Of a stretch of DNA of 64,000 nt, positions 11,150 to 47,019 are shown piece by piece. Origin of the DNA: Candidula unifasciata. Lineage: Eukaryota; Mollusca; Gastropoda; Stylommatophora; Geomitridae. The DNA lies in contig CAJHNH020008558.1 in assembly GCA_905116865.2 (NCBI GenBank), forward strand, positions 128,501 to 192,500, read 5' to 3'. Below the pieces are notes generated by a model. The model ran no database searches. It was not told where the DNA came from and saw only the letters and a program-made list of their open reading frames with translations. Each line of letters opens with the position of its first letter. Within the stretch, counting starts at the first letter, position 1. The position numbers and the translations under genes are program-made.

Positions 11150-11990
11150 GGTGCTGCAGAATCAGAAGTTCAACAAATGATTCTTGACAATTCCCGCTCA
11201 AGTGATGTGATTGTATATACAGATGGCGATGGCGAAGGATAGAACGACTTGGCGTGAGTTGGTTGAGGGCCTATGCTCCATTGGGGGATAGAAAGGCAGA
11301 AGAAGAATACAGATGGCTCTGTGGTGAGGGAAAGACGAAGTGCATGGGGGGGGGGGGGGTTCATAGCGCAGGCGAATGGACGTCGCTTGGCGCAACAAAG
11401 CCTGACATATGATATTACAACGTCTAGTTTGAGAATGGAGGTGGAGGCAGTCACTGCTGCCTTCCGTTGGCTTGAGAATCAGCTGTACACACATGTCGTC
11501 ATTGTAACTGACTCACAGAGCATGCTGAGAAAGGTGGAGACAGGCATGCTCCGTGCAGAGTGGCAAGAATCACTTCAGAGGTCCCGGGTAGTTAACATCC
11601 TTTAAATATTATCTCCAGGGTATGCCGGTGTGTTAGGAAATGAGCTGGCGGCTGATAGACTGGCCGGTGCTGCACCACTTGGTGGTTAACTGATGTGTGA
11701 TAAGCTAGATGTCGTGAGGGCCCTCTGGGAGCGAGTGAACAGTGCGGAAGCGCGAATAGATCATTACGGTCTGAGGAGAATAGCGCTGCTGGGAGTTACC
11801 AGGGGATCTGGCCGACGCTCAGCACTTAAGGGAAAGGCGAGACGGATATACAATCAGTTACTGGTGTCATCGGAATTGGAAGTATTCGTTTGCTGCTGAA
11901 GATGGAGACGGAGCGCTTATAGGAGTGTCCCAAGTGCTATGATGTCGATTCTCAATTCAACATTCAAATTGCAATATCAAAGCACAGTGG
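11150..11990 (+). pseudogene. Isolated RNase H domain of a retroelement (best family R copy)
   Basis: The frame at 11273-11605 shows NTDGSVVRERRSAWGGG, then SLRMEVEAVTAAFRW and VVIVTDSQSMLRKVE. These are the three first acidic residues (D, E, D) of RNase HI folds. Past a stop at 11605, the sequence reads as GYAGVLGNELA.DRLAG, where the usual catalytic His is Tyr. The rest, to about 11990, is a conserved 3' extension found in every copy. No RT or endonuclease lies upstream. RNase H occurs in several LINE clades, so an LINE origin is likely but not shown. Confidence 0.78.
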
Positions 11991-12224
11991 GTACTCCCAT
12001 CCGTTTTCTGCTTCAGAGAAGATGCATGATCTAAGAATTGGCGACCTTTGTCTTTAATGCGGTTCTTGTTGCTGCTGTTCCTCGTGATACCCTTTGGCAT
12101 GGTATCTTTGTATCGTCCAAAGCTTAGATAGGCATTTGACCAGCTCACACCAAATAGTCATATCCTTTGTTATCGCTTGCCGCCCACACCCTGCCCTTCC
12201 CATTTTGTTATCTTCACTCTCCTG

Positions 12225-12885
12225 ATGTTGAATTCAGAATCAAAATCACAGCACTCGGGACAAAACCATAAGCGCGCTGTCCCCATCTTCAGCAGCAAGC
12301 GAAGAGTTAAAATCCGATGGTACCAGTAACTGATTTGTTTATCCGTCTAGCCTTTTCCCTGAGTGTCGAGTGTCGGCCAGATCCCCTTGTAACTCCTCAT
12401 AGTTCCATTCTTCTCAGACCGTAATGATCTATCTGTGCCTCGGCACTCGTCACTCGCTCCAAATCACCGGAGATTCTGGGGGAGAAATAAAGACGATTGC
12501 AGATTGAGCAAGTTGGATGTCTGCTTGTAAAACTGGTCGTTTAAATATTACAGTATTTGTGTGTTTCACACTAAGATTGTCATGTTGCTATGTAAGTAAC
12601 TTAATGGAAACATTTAACGCCCTAGCGCGTCGGGAAAATAAAGTTAGACTCATTTTCCACCGGAGCTTGCAGCCGGCAAACGCCAAAAAGAAAGCAGAAG
12701 CCTTTGTTATAGACCAATCGGCATTCCATAGGTCATATGGTCCAACATCCAGCTTGTCATACATCAGTTCACCACTAAGTGGTGCAGAACCGGCAAGGGT
12801 CTATCTGCCCGCTTATTTCCCAACACACTGGCATAACCTGTAGAAAATATCCAAAGGATGCTAACTACCGGGGACCTTTGAAGTC
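12225..12885 (-). pseudogene. RNase H family R copy, interrupted
   Basis: Minus-strand family R 3' half at 12225-12475 and again at 12742-12885 (aagtggtgcagaaccggc, catccagcttgtcatac). The two parts are split by the about 265-bp insertion at 12478-12742. The order fixes the relative age: R first, insertion later. Confidence 0.72.
12478..12742 (-). mobile_element. S2-variant SINE (alternative 3' module), copy 1
   Basis: About 265 bp nearly identical to 15601-15867, from ctgggggagaaataaagacg to ccataggtcata. In the minus orientation it starts with S2 sequence (gccgattggtctataac) and ends with ctttatttctcccccag. Inserted into a family R copy and 5'-truncated. The plus-strand ORF MSACKTGRLNITVF... 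is inside this element and is not a host gene. Confidence 0.68.
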
Positions 12886-13175
12886 TTCTTCTTCTTCACG
12901 TTCACCAGCTGTAAACTCTGGCGGAAGGTTCTTGTTGCTCGTCCACTACTGAACTGCAGTCCTGCTCCAGAACCTGAGTGTTGCGTGTGCATCAGTTTTA
13001 CAGATCTCATTCTCTTGAATACAGACTGTTGGTTCCTTGCCTCTCCGGCAGATGCACCCCGACTTCAAATGAAGCTTCCCAATTAGTCGACTCTTATGAC
13101 ATGCTTTTGGGGAGGCAGTGGGTCTATTCTTGTTTTCCCCACAATGGGGCCCCGGAACCCACACGGGGGACCTTT
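12885..13175 (-). mobile_element. Dispersed element G, nearly complete copy
   Basis: From cttcttcttcacgttcacca through aactctggcggaaggttctt, ccttgcctctccggcagatg and cgactcttatgacatgcttt to cccggaacccacacggg. This is the longest copy, useful as the family reference. Confidence 0.78.
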
Positions 13176-13659
13176 GAAGTGATGCTTGCCACTTTTCTCC
13201 CTCCTTATTCTTTCTCCTGGTATATTTAAAAGAAAAAATCTGCCTTTTTTAATTTGATCGTATGGGTTCCAGTGTAAAGACTTAGTTATATCACCATTTC
13301 TCAGTGTGTGTTCTATCCCACCTCAGCGTGCTTTCCTTACATCTTGATTCGCTTTGTTTAATTACTCAGATTAAAATCAGACGAACCCGTTCTGGTGAAG
13401 GGTAGCTCGTCTGAGCTGTACACGTGTAAATTTCAGCCACCCAGTGGCAGGATAATATTTATCAAACAATGTCGTTCAGTCTACTACAGCAGCTGGCAGA
13501 ATGCGGTCAGGTATTGGCACTTGTGCGCCGTGTGTCACTGACACATTTCTGGTTGTTTCTAGTAACTCTTAACTCTTTCAGTACCAAGCAACGCATTATA
13601 CGTTTCCTGTCCTTTGAAAAGATAATTCTGCCTATCTGTCTGTTGTCTTTCTCTGTTCT

Positions 13660-13910
13660 TGTGAGCAGAGTAAACAGTGCGGAGGCACAGATAGATCATT
13701 TCGGTCTGAGGAGAACAGCCCTGCCAAGAGTTATCATGGGATCTTGCTGACACTCAACATTCAAGGGAAAGGCGAGAGGGATTTACAACCAGACAGTTAC
13801 TGATGCCATCAAAATTGAAACTTTTGCTTGCTGCTGAAGATGGGTCGGAGCGTTTATGGGGGTGTCCAGAGTGCTATGATGTCGATTCTTGATTCAATAT
13901 TCAACAGTCT
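13660..13910 (+). pseudogene. RNase H family R 3' fragment
   Basis: Starts gagtaaacagtgcggaggca and runs to cagagtgctatgatgtcgat, parallel to 11730-11950. Confidence 0.68.
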
Positions 13911-14265
13911 CTGCTTAATATGTTAGGCGTCGCAGGCACTGCTAGTGATTGCTTTGCGGGATGGTGCTGGCTCTTTAGTTTGATGCATGGTGATATTGTT
14001 GAGTTTCAGCAAGATGATAATTCTATCTATCCATATTTTCTGCCCTTCCTTCCTCTGCCTCTTGATGTTTCCATTCATGTTGTGTGCTCTTGCAACCGAT
14101 GATGCTTTGTTGATTCTGACCAAGTTTTCCCCCGAATAAATTTAATGACAGGTGTTGTTCCCACCATTCTAATATCTTCGTTTCTTGTAGGGACTCTTCT
14201 TGTTATGTTGACTGCTTTTCCCCCTCAAACATCTAGTTTCACACGTTGTAAGTTTCCGCTCTTGT

Positions 14266-14268
14266 TTT

Positions 14269-14300
<32 letters not shown>

Positions 14301-14302
14301 AA
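14266..14302. repeat. (GTT)n microsatellite
   Basis: About 11 GTT units immediately before the LINE fragment at 14310. Confidence 0.95.
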
Positions 14303-14309
14303 TGTCCAG

Positions 14310-15135
14310 AAGATAATATAGTGTTTTTAAATGAAATGATTTTTGCTGACGATCAGGACCTCTTATACAAAGATAAGGATAACCTCCAACACCACTTAAA
14401 CAGGCTCGAGACCTCTTGCAAGAAATGTAATATGAAAATAAATACTGAAAGAAAACAGAAACAAAGACGGTAAATAGAACACCAGTTCAGCATGTTATTA
14501 TTGCTGAAGGAGAGACATTAAAACAAGCCAATAAGTTAAAGTATCTAGACAGTGTATTCACAAAGGAATGAGGATTAGACAGAGAAATAGAAAAACCAAA
14601 TGTAGACCAACAACATAAATTACCAGATAGTCCCACTTTTGAGGCATCAAAATAACATGCACACACAAAAAAAAAAGCAGCTGATAAATGTGTCATTAGT
14701 ACAATTTGTTCTATCAGTGTCAGACATGGACAGGCCTATAAAAGTAAAATTACAACATGTGAGATGAGATGTATAAGAAGTGGTGCGGAAAAAAAAAACA
14801 AGAAGAGTCGTGATCATCAATGAACTTAGAACAATAGTGGGCACAGTATTGGTGAATGATTTCATTGAACTTCAAAGAATGAAATGGTTTGGTCATCTGT
14901 TCACAATGGAGCAAAAGTAGCCTGCAGCTAGAGCATACTATATGAGAAAAGCAGGCTAAAAATCAAGAGGCCGACCAAGAAAATATGTGTGGGGGAGGGG
15001 GGGGGGGAGTAAAAGAGACAATTAAGACACACAGTATGACATTGAGACAAGCAACGCAACTAGCAAAATAAAGGAAACTACATCTAGCTGCTCTCTGCGC
15101 GCTTTTCGGCATAAGCGGAAGGCAAAAGAAGAAGT
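14310..15135 (+). pseudogene. Decayed LINE ORF2 (RT FADD motif to 3' end)
   Basis: Frame pieces MIFADDQDLLYKDKDNLQ, then CKKCNMKINTE and EMRCIRS follow the layout of 1690-2440, and EMKWFGHL is recognisable at 14878-14900. It ends in ggcaaaagaagaag at 15120-15134. There are many stops and frameshifts, including a poly(G) run at 14991-15007. Confidence 0.8.
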
Positions 15136-15600
15136 TGTCTTTTCTCGCAGTCATACGTTATATAAGCTCTTTGTATAGGAACTGTTAGTGTAAGCACTTA
15201 TGTCCTATAGTGTTTCTGTTGGACTTCTTCAAACCCAGATATTTACTGCTTATAAGCTCAACTGCTTGGATAAAGTAACAAAAATGGGTGGTACCAAAAG
15301 AGTTAACCACGCATGATGGTATGAGATTTCAGTACAGTACAGTGTGCCAGTAGACGGAACTTGGTGTTCTGATGGTGTACTTAACCCTGAGATCTTGAAG
15401 AGTTGCAGATTACCGTGTGCCTTTTGGAAGTAGGAAAAAAAAAATACATGAGGTTCAGTCGCTGCTCAGGTAGGCTAGTACAAACTCGCGTTGCACATTT
15501 TATCTTGTCAGACGGCGCCATTTTTTCTTCCTAATTACCTTTCGCGAATTCTTCTTTTTCTCTCCATTTACCTTGATTTGGTGAACTCTTCCTTTTTTTC

Positions 15601-16032
15601 TGGGGGAGAAATAAAGACGATTGCAGATTGAGCAAGTTGGATGTCTGCTTGTAAAACTGGTCGTTTAAATATTACAGTGTTTGTGTGTTTCACACTAAGA
15701 TTGTCATGTTGCCGTGTAAGTAACTTAATGGAAACATTTAACGCCCTAGCGCGTCGGGCATATGAAGCTAGACTCCTTTCCCACCGGAGCTTACAGCCGG
15801 CAAACGCCAAAAAGAAAGCAGAAGCCTTTGTTATAAATCAATCGGCACTCCATAGGTCATACGGTGAGCATCAAACCGGCCGCCTTTACTTGCCATGACA
15901 TTACTGGTACCCGTTTTAGGTTGGGTCGACCTGGGAACCAAGGTAAATTTTGAAGAAATTAAATTCCCTTCGATACAGATTGGAACCCAAGACTTTCGGC
16001 CTGGATGTCAAGCGCAACTAAGCTACCGCCGC
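15601..16032 (-). mobile_element. S2-variant SINE with alternative 3' module, copy 2 (long)
   Basis: Positions 15601-15867 match 12478-12742. The element continues without a break into an ordinary S2 body (ccggccgcctttacttgcca, ggtacccgttttaggttggg, ggaacccaagactttcggcc) to the tRNA-like head at 16032. So the shared segment is the 3' part of an S2-related SINE. This variant has a different 3' end from copies such as 36226-36478. Confidence 0.68.
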
Positions 16033-16049
16033 TCCATCTGTTGCAAGTA

Positions 16050-16345
16050 TCAGGAGGAGAATCGGCACAGAACTAATACTGAAATTTATAGGTAGACAAC
16101 AAATGAAATGGTTTGGCCATGTATCAAGATTGGCAGCAGACAGAGCACCACAGAGAGCAATGTTATACATATACAGTGGTAACAGACCCAGAGATCGACC
16201 GCATAGAAGATAGACCGCAGAAATATCAGACACTGAAAAGTACTACATACGAAGCGACCAGAAGGGTCCGTTCTAGAGATATCTCCTCCCCTGACGCCGC
16301 AATACATTTCAGGAGTATGGAAAGAGAAAGAAGAAGATCTAGTGT
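16050..16345 (+). pseudogene. LINE ORF2 C-terminal fragment
   Basis: Contains gacaacaaatgaaatggttt then ggccatgt (QQMKWFGHV), a GNRPRDRPHRR-like stretch, and ends in gaaagagaaagaagaag at 16319-16336. 5'-truncated. Confidence 0.68.
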
Positions 16346-16489
16346 TTAGTGCGATCTTATGGTGCCATTGAGAAGACGCCGCGTTGCCGGCACGCGTTCG
16401 CAAATATATTCTGCTCCAGCACCCTTTTTGTCATACAGGGTAAAATAAAAACAAATCACACAGCAACAAAATCTAGATAATTTTAGATT

Positions 16490-16622
16490 CTCGCGTTTTT
16501 GATTAGTTAAGGCCGAATGTCTTGGTTAAGTTAATTAAGATGCTTTTACAGTTTTTCACGGGGCCCATCTGAAGAGGTCGCGGCTCCCTGGAAGGCCGCG
16601 ACGCACAGTTTGGGAATCACTG
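16490..16622. mobile_element. hAT MITE (family N), right end
   Basis: Ends gaagaggtcgcggctccctg ... cgcacagtttgggaatcactg, identical in plan to 35329-35531 and 58287-58481. The left end is missing. Confidence 0.72.
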
Positions 16623-16854
16623 ATTTAGTATATACTGCCCCCACACCCACACACAAAAAGCATGGTCATATGATAGTGCGTTTTTAATAGTTGACAATAA
16701 AACCCATATGGCTAAAAACTATAGATAACACAGAAGCAAAAGAACTGTCAATTGGTTGATTGAACTCTTGACAGCATACTTCCATCGTGATCTGTGATTC
16801 CCTGCCCCTTTTTTCTTGGTTTCATTCAGAGTCAAGATTCCCAATTTTGCTTTC

Positions 16855-17030
16855 TACGTCTCCTCTGCTAGCTCTTTTTGCAGACTGTTGGGTCCTTGCC
16901 TCTTCGGCACATGCACTCCGACTTCGAAGGAAACCCATTATTAGTCGACTCTTACGACATGCTTGTTCAGAAGGCAGTGAGTCTATCCACCCCCACCACC
17001 GGAATCCACATGGGGGAACTCCGGAATATA
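16855..17030 (-). mobile_element. Dispersed element G, partial
   Basis: Has ccttgcctcttcggcacatg, cgactcttacgacatgctt, gtgagtctatccacccc and ggaatccacatgggg. Confidence 0.7.
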
Positions 17031-17459
17031 ACGGTTGCAATTTAAAATGCCCTAACTGGGTTGAGAATAATAATTTTTGGCTTGCTTCGTTCGGGGAGCA
17101 CATGACATTACAAGCATGCTCTATTCGACCTTGAGGTCAGATAATTTGGCTGTTTCCCTCTCCCAGTTTACCCCAAACGCAGGAAAGTTGAACCTACGAA
17201 ATCAGAGGGCCCAGTACGGGTAAATAACATTGCCTATGTCAATATGTGCTTATTTCATGTAACTGTTCCTGCCAAGGTAGCAGCGGCGACACCACACAAA
17301 CATGAGCAAGGGAGGGGGCGACCAAGGGATTCAGTCGTCGTTTAAGAGCAAATGCGCGGAATGGAAACAAATATAACAGTATATTTGAAATAATATCATC
17401 GTCATCATCATAAACAACTTCTGCCGTTAAGCGGGTGTGCAGGGATCATTTGCGATCCA

Positions 17460-17720
17460 GAGCAAGCTGAATGTTAAATTAAGAATCGACATCACAGCAC
17501 TCGGGACACTCTCATAAGCGCCCCGTCCCCATCTTCAGCAGCAAGCGAAGAGTTAAAATTCCAGTGGTACCAGTAACAGTCTGATTGTATATCCGTCTCG
17601 CCCTCCCCTGAGTGTCGAATGTCGGTCAGATCCTCTTGTAACTCCTCGCAGTGCCATTCTCCTCAGACCGCAGTGATCTGTCTGTTCCTCGGCACTGTTC
17701 ACTCGCTCCCAAAGGGCAGA
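17460..17720 (-). pseudogene. RNase H family R 3' fragment
   Basis: Minus-strand copy: aattaagaatcgacatcaca to ttcactcgctcccaaagggc, colinear with 12225-12475 and 22255-22500. Confidence 0.7.
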
Positions 17721-42045
<24,325 letters not shown>

Positions 42046-42410
42046 AGTATTATATGGATAGGATTTTGTTTATATACTATTATCAGTCCTGAGAGTGACC
42101 ATCCCATATATATGGGGCATAATTGGTCAGAACTGTGTAAATCAGATGCAGCCCTCATTTTTTTTTTTTTTTCTGGACATCAAGCAAACCCTAAATGATC
42201 ATTTACAATACATGTATTGTCAGCTTCCTTCCACCATTCAGTGAAAGTTAATATGTGAATGGGAAGCTGTATGAGGAAAATAACACAAACACAACTGGGC
42301 ATCTCAATTAGGAAATGAGAAACTATGGAACAACAGATACCTTACTGGATAAGTTTATGATTAAGTTTCATAAGTAATTACTGACGCCCAAAATGTGATA
42401 ATTCAGTATA

Positions 42411-42416
42411 AATAAA
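42411..42416 (+). promoter_or_regulatory. Candidate poly(A) signal for TAPP-like exon 13a
   Basis: AATAAA in ataaataaagtg, followed by T/G-rich sequence around 42436-42470. It lies about 370 bp after the stop codon at 42045, a plausible 3' UTR length. Confidence 0.45.
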
Positions 42417-42499
42417 GTGTTCAAAGCTTTGAAAAATATGGTGCTCTTCTGTAACTTAGATTGATTCCTTTATGATCGAGAACTTAAGCAAAATATCGG

Positions 42500-42800
42500 T
42501 CAGACAGTCAGAACTTCCCCTTGTGAGTACTAGGCCCCATTTTGGAGGGGAAAAAAATAGACCCACTGCCTCTCTTAAAAAAAAAACGCTTCATAAGTCT
42601 ACTAAGTGTTTCCTTCCAAGTCAGGAGTGCGTCTTTCTAAAAGGCGAGGAACCAACAGTCAGCACACAGATAAGCAAGATGAGTAAAAACTGATGTGCAT
42701 GCAAAACTCATGTTCTGGAAAAGACCAAAGTCCCAAAGTGAGTGAACAACCAGAAATTTGCGCCAGAGATTACAGCTGTTGAACAGTAGGAAGAAGAAGA
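42500..42800 (+). mobile_element. Dispersed element G
   Basis: Sense copy: tagacccactgcctctctta, aaggcgaggaaccaacagtc, aactcatgttctggaaaaga, ending aacagtaggaagaagaagac. Confidence 0.72.
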
Positions 42801-42927
42801 CTGAGATGGTGGAATAGTGGGGAAAAGATATACCAAACAGTAAAGTTAAAGTAGTAGGGTGAAATTAAAGAATCAGACAAGACGGATTGAAAGATGTAAA
42901 GGTGAAGTCTAGCATACTGATGGGTAG

Positions 42928-43215
42928 AAAGTCAAGTAAAAGTAAAGGACCCTTTTTCACGCCTTTCAGGCGTACTGGACATATAGGGCTAAACCTATAT
43001 TTTATAGACCAAACGGCACTTGGTGGGTGATGTGGTCCGCATCCTGCTGGCCGCCTTTACTTCCCAGGACTGGACCTGGTACCCATTCAAGCCTAGTTTG
43101 ACCTGGGAGCCAATGTCATTGAAAATGTCCAGCTCCTGTCAGGAACCGAACCCACGACCTTCTGATCCACAGGTGAGCGTCAGGGCATCTCTGCTATGGC
43201 AGCTCCCAGAAAGTA
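42928..43215 (-). mobile_element. tRNA-derived SINE S2, near full length
   Basis: Minus orientation: aagtaaaggaccctttttca, ctaaacctatattttataga, ggccgcctttacttcccagg, gggagccaatgtcattgaaa, gtcaggaaccgaacccacga. Confidence 0.8.
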
Positions 43216-44133
43216 AGGAAACAAAAATGTTGTTTATGATTATCAGTCAGCAGGCTCTTTACAGAATGCTGCTGTCTTCACGGCACACCTGAAAGTCCAT
43301 CTGTTCTCTAACCCTGTGTATTTTCATAGCTAAGTGATGTTCGTCTTATAACCACATTCAGGGAGGATGGCCTGTTTTCAGAAACTGTATCCTCTTTTTT
43401 TTTTTAACATGCCATTTAACATGGCCGAAATACTGTTTTATTAATCTATAGGCTAAACATTTAAATTTAGAGAACCAAGAGATTGTTAGTATTCAGGAAA
43501 AATACATTTCTTTATGTAATCCATCAAGTGCTCTGTTATTGCAAATTTTACTATTAATCTCCTCCCCAAAGTTAATCACTTTCTGCTGTTAGACATATTC
43601 CACTTTTTTTTTTTTTTTTTTGGTGGCAGAAATTAGGCATCATGATGTAGACATTTTAGAAAATACAGACTGAAACTAATATGGTGAAAATATTGCTGTT
43701 ATCTGTAACCCTATTTGCGTGTGACATATTATTAAAAAATGAACTTAAAAATGAACATTCATGCAGTTTCATAAATAGGCTCAGAACACTGTATGAAAAT
43801 CCTGTCTTTGTTGCCAGTGTACAGGATATCAATAGAAGACAAGATGCAGAGATCTAAAAATAATTAACAATTGTAAAAACAATCACATTTAAAGATCAGT
43901 TTAGCTCCCCAACACTATACATATTTTAATATGCTGAAAAGTGTGGTGGAAGGGGGTGGGGGGGGGGGAGGAGGAGAGGAGAGGAGAATCAGTTGTCTAG
44001 ACCCAATAATATTCAGAAACTTCCTGGTGGAAACTAGTACTGGTAAGTTGCAGGCATGTGAGGAAATAAAGGTAACTTTCTGTCCTCTTCAGGATGTCAT
44101 AAACCAACCCCAGAATTGATTACCCTGTCTACC

Positions 44134-44550
44134 CGAAGAGAAGAGGGGTCTTATATTAAAAGTAGGGCTTATTTTCAACTGCTGCCTTATCTTTGAAAAA
44201 CACTTTCAAGATTTTTGCCCCAGGAGTCGTCAGTGATTCCTTCCTTGTAATTGATTGACTAGTTGTTTGTTTGCAGTCGTCTGGATGTCAACATACTGTA
44301 TTTCTGGCCAAAAAAATTGAGATTTAATGCACAAAAGCGACAAGAAATTAGTGGCTCAAAAATTCTGCTTCTATGACAGGAGTGACATACCTTGAATTAC
44401 GAACTACATCTGTTCATTATCAAGTGTGCACCAGTGGCGTCTGTAATCTGACTTGCCATTCAACAACAAGTCTCTCATTCTAACTGTTGATCTTAACCAG
44501 GGCTTATTTTTAGAGAAGGGCTTATATTAAAAAAATTGTGCGAGAGATTA
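44134..44550. mobile_element. Possible DNA-transposon remnant with repeated termini
   Basis: ggggtcttatattaaaagta then gggcttattttcaac at the left, and cagggcttatttttagagaa then gggcttatattaaaaa at the right. The same two motifs occur at both ends. Class unassigned. Confidence 0.35.
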
Positions 44551-44995
44551 TTTCCTGGTAGATATTTGAGAAGAAACACAGTAGCTGTTTGTGGTTTTGT
44601 GGGCATTTTGTTCTTCAGTTTTTCATTCAGCAGTTTGCCATTGCTTTCTGGAATGTATTACAACTAGTACCAGGAACAGGGATGGATGAGGATATTTATA
44701 GAGTGCATTTGAAGATGATGCTCTAAGACTCTTCAGGATACAAAAGGGTCAGGAAAATAGAATATTAAAAAAAGCACATTATTGAATGGTTTACCTAAAA
44801 CAAATATTTTTTATATGAGAGGATTATATATTTATTTTATTTTACTTAAGCATATTTTTTATTTTGTTATAAAACGTGATAATTGTGTATATATTTTTAA
44901 TGCACTTATAAGTTAATGGTTATCTGGACACATTTAACTTCAACCAGTTTTGATGTCTTTTATTGATAAACTGTCTCATATTGTTTATATTTCAG

Positions 44996-45025
44996 CCTGC
45001 AAACCCTTCTACTCCTCGCAAATAA
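44996..45025 (+). CDS. TAPP-like candidate alternative last exon 13b
   Basis: After the acceptor tgtttatatttcag, a phase-0 segment encodes PANPSTPRK and TAA. It would follow exon 12 directly, giving a product of about 346 residues. An AATAAA lies at 45672. It is short, so chance is possible. It would be mutually exclusive with the 41965-42045 exon, which has its own stop. Confidence 0.35.
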   Translation, partial: PANPSTPRK

Positions 45026-45671
45026 CTTCCACTTGGTCATCTGTTTCAGTAATCCCCAGTGACCCTTTTTTTTCTTTCACAGGGTCTTTATTTAGGTTAT
45101 TTATAATGATATTAACATTTTTCAAGATTGTTTGGTTTTGTTGTCATTGCATATTGTGATTGACAACTTTACATAACATTTAGTTAATGAACTTTATGCT
45201 GCACTGTATTTGTTTTTATTACAAGTCCAGTCTGTGTGTTATTTTTTTCTTCTTCTATAAATATTGAACATGTTCACATGATGTGCATTCTTGCTTAATA
45301 CATAGGAGTGGCATAGAAACCCAAGAACACACATTTTCTGACAGACACACACATCCACACTTGCAGACAGGGAAACAATTTCCAGTTTCTGTTGCTTGTA
45401 TGTGGTATAAGTGTGCCTAGGTATGCTCATCATGGCTTTCATTTTTGTTTCACTTATGTAATGTTCCATCCATCATGCCATTAGTAGACTTTCAGAATTG
45501 TGTGGTGTGTGAGCACTGATAATTCAAATTGTTCTAATTTTTTTTAAATTCAACTTAAATTGAAATTGTTTGATTTTGTTTGTGCTTGTATTTTTATTAC
45601 CAGAATACATGTTCACAAAATGAAATAATTTGATCCAAAATTCTAAGCTGAAACCTTGAAGCTCCTTTGGA

Positions 45672-45677
45672 AATAAA
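45672..45677 (+). promoter_or_regulatory. Candidate poly(A) signal for alternative exon 13b
   Basis: AATAAA about 650 bp after the alternative stop at 45025, followed by T/G-rich sequence (ttgtgtgtttttgttttattttg) near 45747-45770. Confidence 0.3.
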
Positions 45678-46074
45678 CAGCAGATGCTTACCGTATGTAC
45701 ATTTTAAACTTAGTTGCCCTTCAAGCTCATGTTCCCTTTCTTAGTGTTGTGTGTTTTTGTTTTATTTTGTTCTTTGTGTTTGTTAGAAAGGGCTGCTGTA
45801 TTGCTACATTATTGCATTCTGATTACAGCATTATTCTATAACTTTGCTTAGATATAAAGGAAACAGTTGCATATTTTATGTTCATTCATTTACGTTAACT
45901 TTTCATGAATAGAATGAAGCATTGATGGTGAATATTAGGGATTAGGTATTTAAACAGTTCATTCGAAATCACTCACAGATTTAATATATTTGATAATCCT
46001 CACTATAGTTTTTAAAAAAAAACAATTTTGTTTGTTTGTTGCTTTTTGATTTGTCTTGTCTACATATGTGTTCT

Positions 46075-46335
46075 GGGGTCCCCTTGTTAAGGGGGAGTTT
46101 TACACCCAGTGCCTTCCTTGCAAACATGTTGTACAGGGGGACTAATTAGGACAGTTTCTTCAAGCTGGAATTCATCTGCCTGGGAACCAGCAGTCTGCAT
46201 ACAAATGAGCCAGATCTATCAAAGGAATGTACACACAAAACTCAAGTTCCGGAGCAAGACCAAAGTTAAAAAATGGACGAACAACCAGAACTTTCTACCG
46301 GCGTTTATGGGCGCTAAGAATAAGAAAAATAAGAA
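46075..46335 (+). mobile_element. Dispersed element G
   Basis: Sense copy: ctggggtccccttgttaagg, atctgcctgggaaccagcag, gccagatctatcaaaggaat, ending gctaagaataagaaaaataag. Confidence 0.7.
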
Positions 46336-46799
46336 TGCTCTTGTTTATCCAAGTTGTGATCATTAAAATTTATTAAAATTCCCAAATAAAATATCACATA
46401 ATTTATTACATTTGAGTTTTTAACATAAAAAAATAATGCTGCCAAAAAAATGCATTTTTGTGTGTGTGTAAAAACCATAGTGCTGTTATATTCCTGATTA
46501 ACATAATCTGCTTTGTTGGTGAGTGGTTTGCGCACGCACGCTTTTGTAAAGAAGCACTGTTTTACAGATGAAAGTGAATGTTCACATTAATTCACCTATG
46601 TCTTTCTCCCTGTATTGCATTTTAGTGTGATAGCTTTGTGCCCATTTTTCATAAATTTAGAAAAAAAAATAAACAGCATATTGGCTATATTGGCAGTGTT
46701 GACCACGACATCACCCAGTGAGAGTGGATTGGTCTATCAAAATATGATCCAAGCATCATTTGCCCATGTACAAATTAACTGCCTGTATTTACCACTTTC

Positions 46800-46985
46800 A
46801 CAGTGTTAAAAAAAGGGAGGGGGAGGTGAGGTAGGGAGCTTGTGGATTCAGGGCCACATGGCAAGTGCTGTCTCCACAGACTGCAGGTTATAATTTAATT
46901 TTTGCCCCTAACAGAAAAAAAAAACCTTACTGGGAATTTTAACTAAGATCTCCCACTACTGTGTGCACAGCTCTGTGGCTTTGTT
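46800..46985 (-). mobile_element. SINE S3, diverged copy
   Basis: aagggagggggaggtgaggt, ggattcagggccacatggca, ctgtctccacagactgcagg: same order as 31118-31256. Confidence 0.5.
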
Positions 46986-47019
46986 AGTGATTGTGTTGAA
47001 CAATATCATGATCCTCTAG

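Noticed and set aside
12517..12843. Paired ORFs MSACKTGRLNITVF... at 12517 and 15641 as a duplicated small gene
   Set aside because: They lie in two copies of an S2-related SINE; the second copy runs into the SINE head.
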